Shown here in pieces: positions 62,803-64,000 of a DNA stretch of 64,000 nt (position 1 is its first letter; the number at the start of each line of letters is the position of its first letter). The notes beneath the pieces are model-generated. The model was given only the letters and a program-made list of their open reading frames with translations. It did no database searches and was not told the DNA's origin. A program made the position numbers and the translations under genes. This DNA is from Sycobia sp. Sy_11 (lineage: Eukaryota; Arthropoda; Insecta; Hymenoptera; Epichrysomallidae), in contig JACCIC010000019.1 in NCBI GenBank assembly GCA_018907035.1, positions 3,675,001-3,739,000 of the forward strand, written 5' to 3'.

Positions 62803-63890
62803 AAGCACAGTCGCCGCCGCGCATCACAGCCCCGTGCGCGTTCTGCGATAAAAAAAAATCCCCCTCGAGGGCGCTTTCTAATTGGAATCGCGCACGTCCT
62901 GGACGGCTTTAAGATTTCAATGGGGAGAAAAGGTTAAGGAGAGAAATAAATTCTATCGTCCGCGCGTAAGAACGAAATGTAGGTTGAGCGGCGTGGATTC
63001 CGGGGAATGCGAAGGGCCTGGATTATTATTTAAATGTAAAAAAGAGAAGTGACTTTTTGATAAAGATTATTCTTTGAAAACTGGAGAATTCATTTTGAGA
63101 TTGTATGCAGCAGTCAGACTGTCGAAATAAAATTCAAACTCTAAGAATTAAAGAAGAAAAAACTGTAATTCACCCACGTTTATGAAAAGCAAATAGGAAA
63201 AATAACATTACAGTATATAAGAATAAATATTGATTTAAAACCATAAAATAATTACGAAAGATAAATAATTTATATTTTTTGAAAATAACATTTTAACATT
63301 TATCTCCGCTTCCATAAACACTAATTAAGATTTTTTTCAATGCAGTATGCTAATATTAATACAAAAATTAATAATTTATATTCCAAACAAAAGTCGTTTC
63401 CATATTTTGTATTTCACAATGTTCTATGTCATTGAAAACAGATTATAAATAAATTTTCCCGCATTTCAAATAGAATCGTTTTATCTATCAATTAATCAAC
63501 TCCCGTGGTTATCGATTTAAATTTCATTTTAAGTTTTAGTTATCGGCGTGCTTCATAAAAGCTTCGCACACAAAGCTAAAAAATTTTTCTCAAAGAAATT
63601 AATCGAGCGATCGGCCTTACTGCGCATTGCAAACAAAAGGTATATCCAAACATAGCGTCTTTTTCGAATCGCCCCAAATGCTCTCCCTTGCGAATTGGTC
63701 GTTTAATAAATTTCAAATCTAGAAATTCGAACGACAGCGCTACCATCTATAGAGAATTCGTACAATTTCCGCCGTCGCAAAAAAGAAGCTCGTGGACGCT
63801 GGAAATTATACGGTCTAAGTAAATCATTTCATACGCGAAGCCTTCTACGGAAAAAGGTGTCGAACTCTATGTACGGTACATGCTTGTAGC

Positions 63891-63900
63891 TATATATATA
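63891..63900 (+). promoter_or_regulatory. Possible TATA box near the window end
   Basis: A tatatatata run lies about 28 bp before a tcattg initiator-like hexamer at 63918-63923, and an ATG follows at 63934. The spacing suits a TATA promoter, but TA runs are very common in this window, so the support is weak. Confidence 0.18.
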
Positions 63901-63933
63901 GACACGGCTCACTGATCTCATTGTTCCAGCACA

Positions 63934-64000
63934 ATGCCGAAGCGCGAGCGCGCAGCACGACGTGTAGACGCGCTCCGACGCGCCCGCGACGCAAAGGAGT
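63934..64000 (+). CDS. Possible start of an open frame running off the window
   Basis: An ATG in an acceptable insect context (A at -3) opens a frame that stays open for 22 codons to the window edge, starting M-P-K-R-E-R and rich in Arg and Ala. It could be a first coding exon behind the TATA-like run at 63891, or an exon after the ttccag at 63924-63929, or simply CpG-rich noise. No family is recognisable from so short a piece. Confidence 0.15.
   Translation, partial: MPKRERAARRVDALRRARDAKE

Larger units (their letters stand above)
61880..63890. other. Gene-free: GC-rich islet then AT-rich DNA
   Basis: 61880-63010 is GC-rich with CT tracts, a GT-rich segment at 62395-62440, a C10 run at 62626-62635 and CCA repeats. 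63010-63880 is AT-rich and featureless. Confidence 0.55.

Noticed and set aside
1..64000. CRISPR arrays, operons, bacterial-type promoters and ribosome binding sites
   Set aside because: Composition, introns and repeat content are eukaryotic; no spaced direct repeats of CRISPR type exist here.

Overview
The window is 64 kb of gene-poor, non-coding-dominated animal DNA, most likely from an insect and plausibly a hymenopteran. That is inferred from the insect-type serotonin receptor exons, mariner and Penelope-like element remnants, a strong alternation of AT-rich DNA with short CpG-rich, GC-rich islets, and very dense dinucleotide microsatellites. The species cannot be fixed from sequence alone.

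The only convincing protein-coding gene is a class A GPCR of the 5-HT1 (serotonin receptor) group on the + strand. Two consecutive exons are present, at 27491-27610 and 29075-29198, joined by a 1.46 kb phase-1 intron. Together they encode the end of TM1, TM2, the first extracellular loop and TM3 up to the D-R of the DRY motif. The N-terminal exon(s) and every exon after TM3 were not found, so most of the window is probably intron of this gene, or intron plus flanking intergenic DNA.

Mobile-element content is old and broken: a mariner transposase pseudogene at 25681-26215 (-), a Penelope-like element remnant with reverse transcriptase and the start of a GIY-YIG region at 51435-52500 (-), a related shorter copy at 55795-56180 (-), and a probable third fragment at 39060-39330 (+). 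Two diverged, coding-like copies of an unidentified segment lie near 3130 and 14950.

The rest alternates AT-rich stretches, in which nothing was recognised, with GC-rich islets that carry purine or pyrimidine tracts, poly(G)/poly(C) runs, potential G-quadruplexes and (GA)n/(CT)n arrays. At least twenty (AT)n arrays of about 20-60 bp are scattered throughout, two of them directly flanking the first receptor exon. The long open frames elsewhere mostly translate these simple repeats (YIYIYI, SLSLSL, RERERE) and were not accepted as genes. No rRNA gene, confident tRNA, CRISPR array or operon structure was seen, and none of the prokaryote-type signals applies here.
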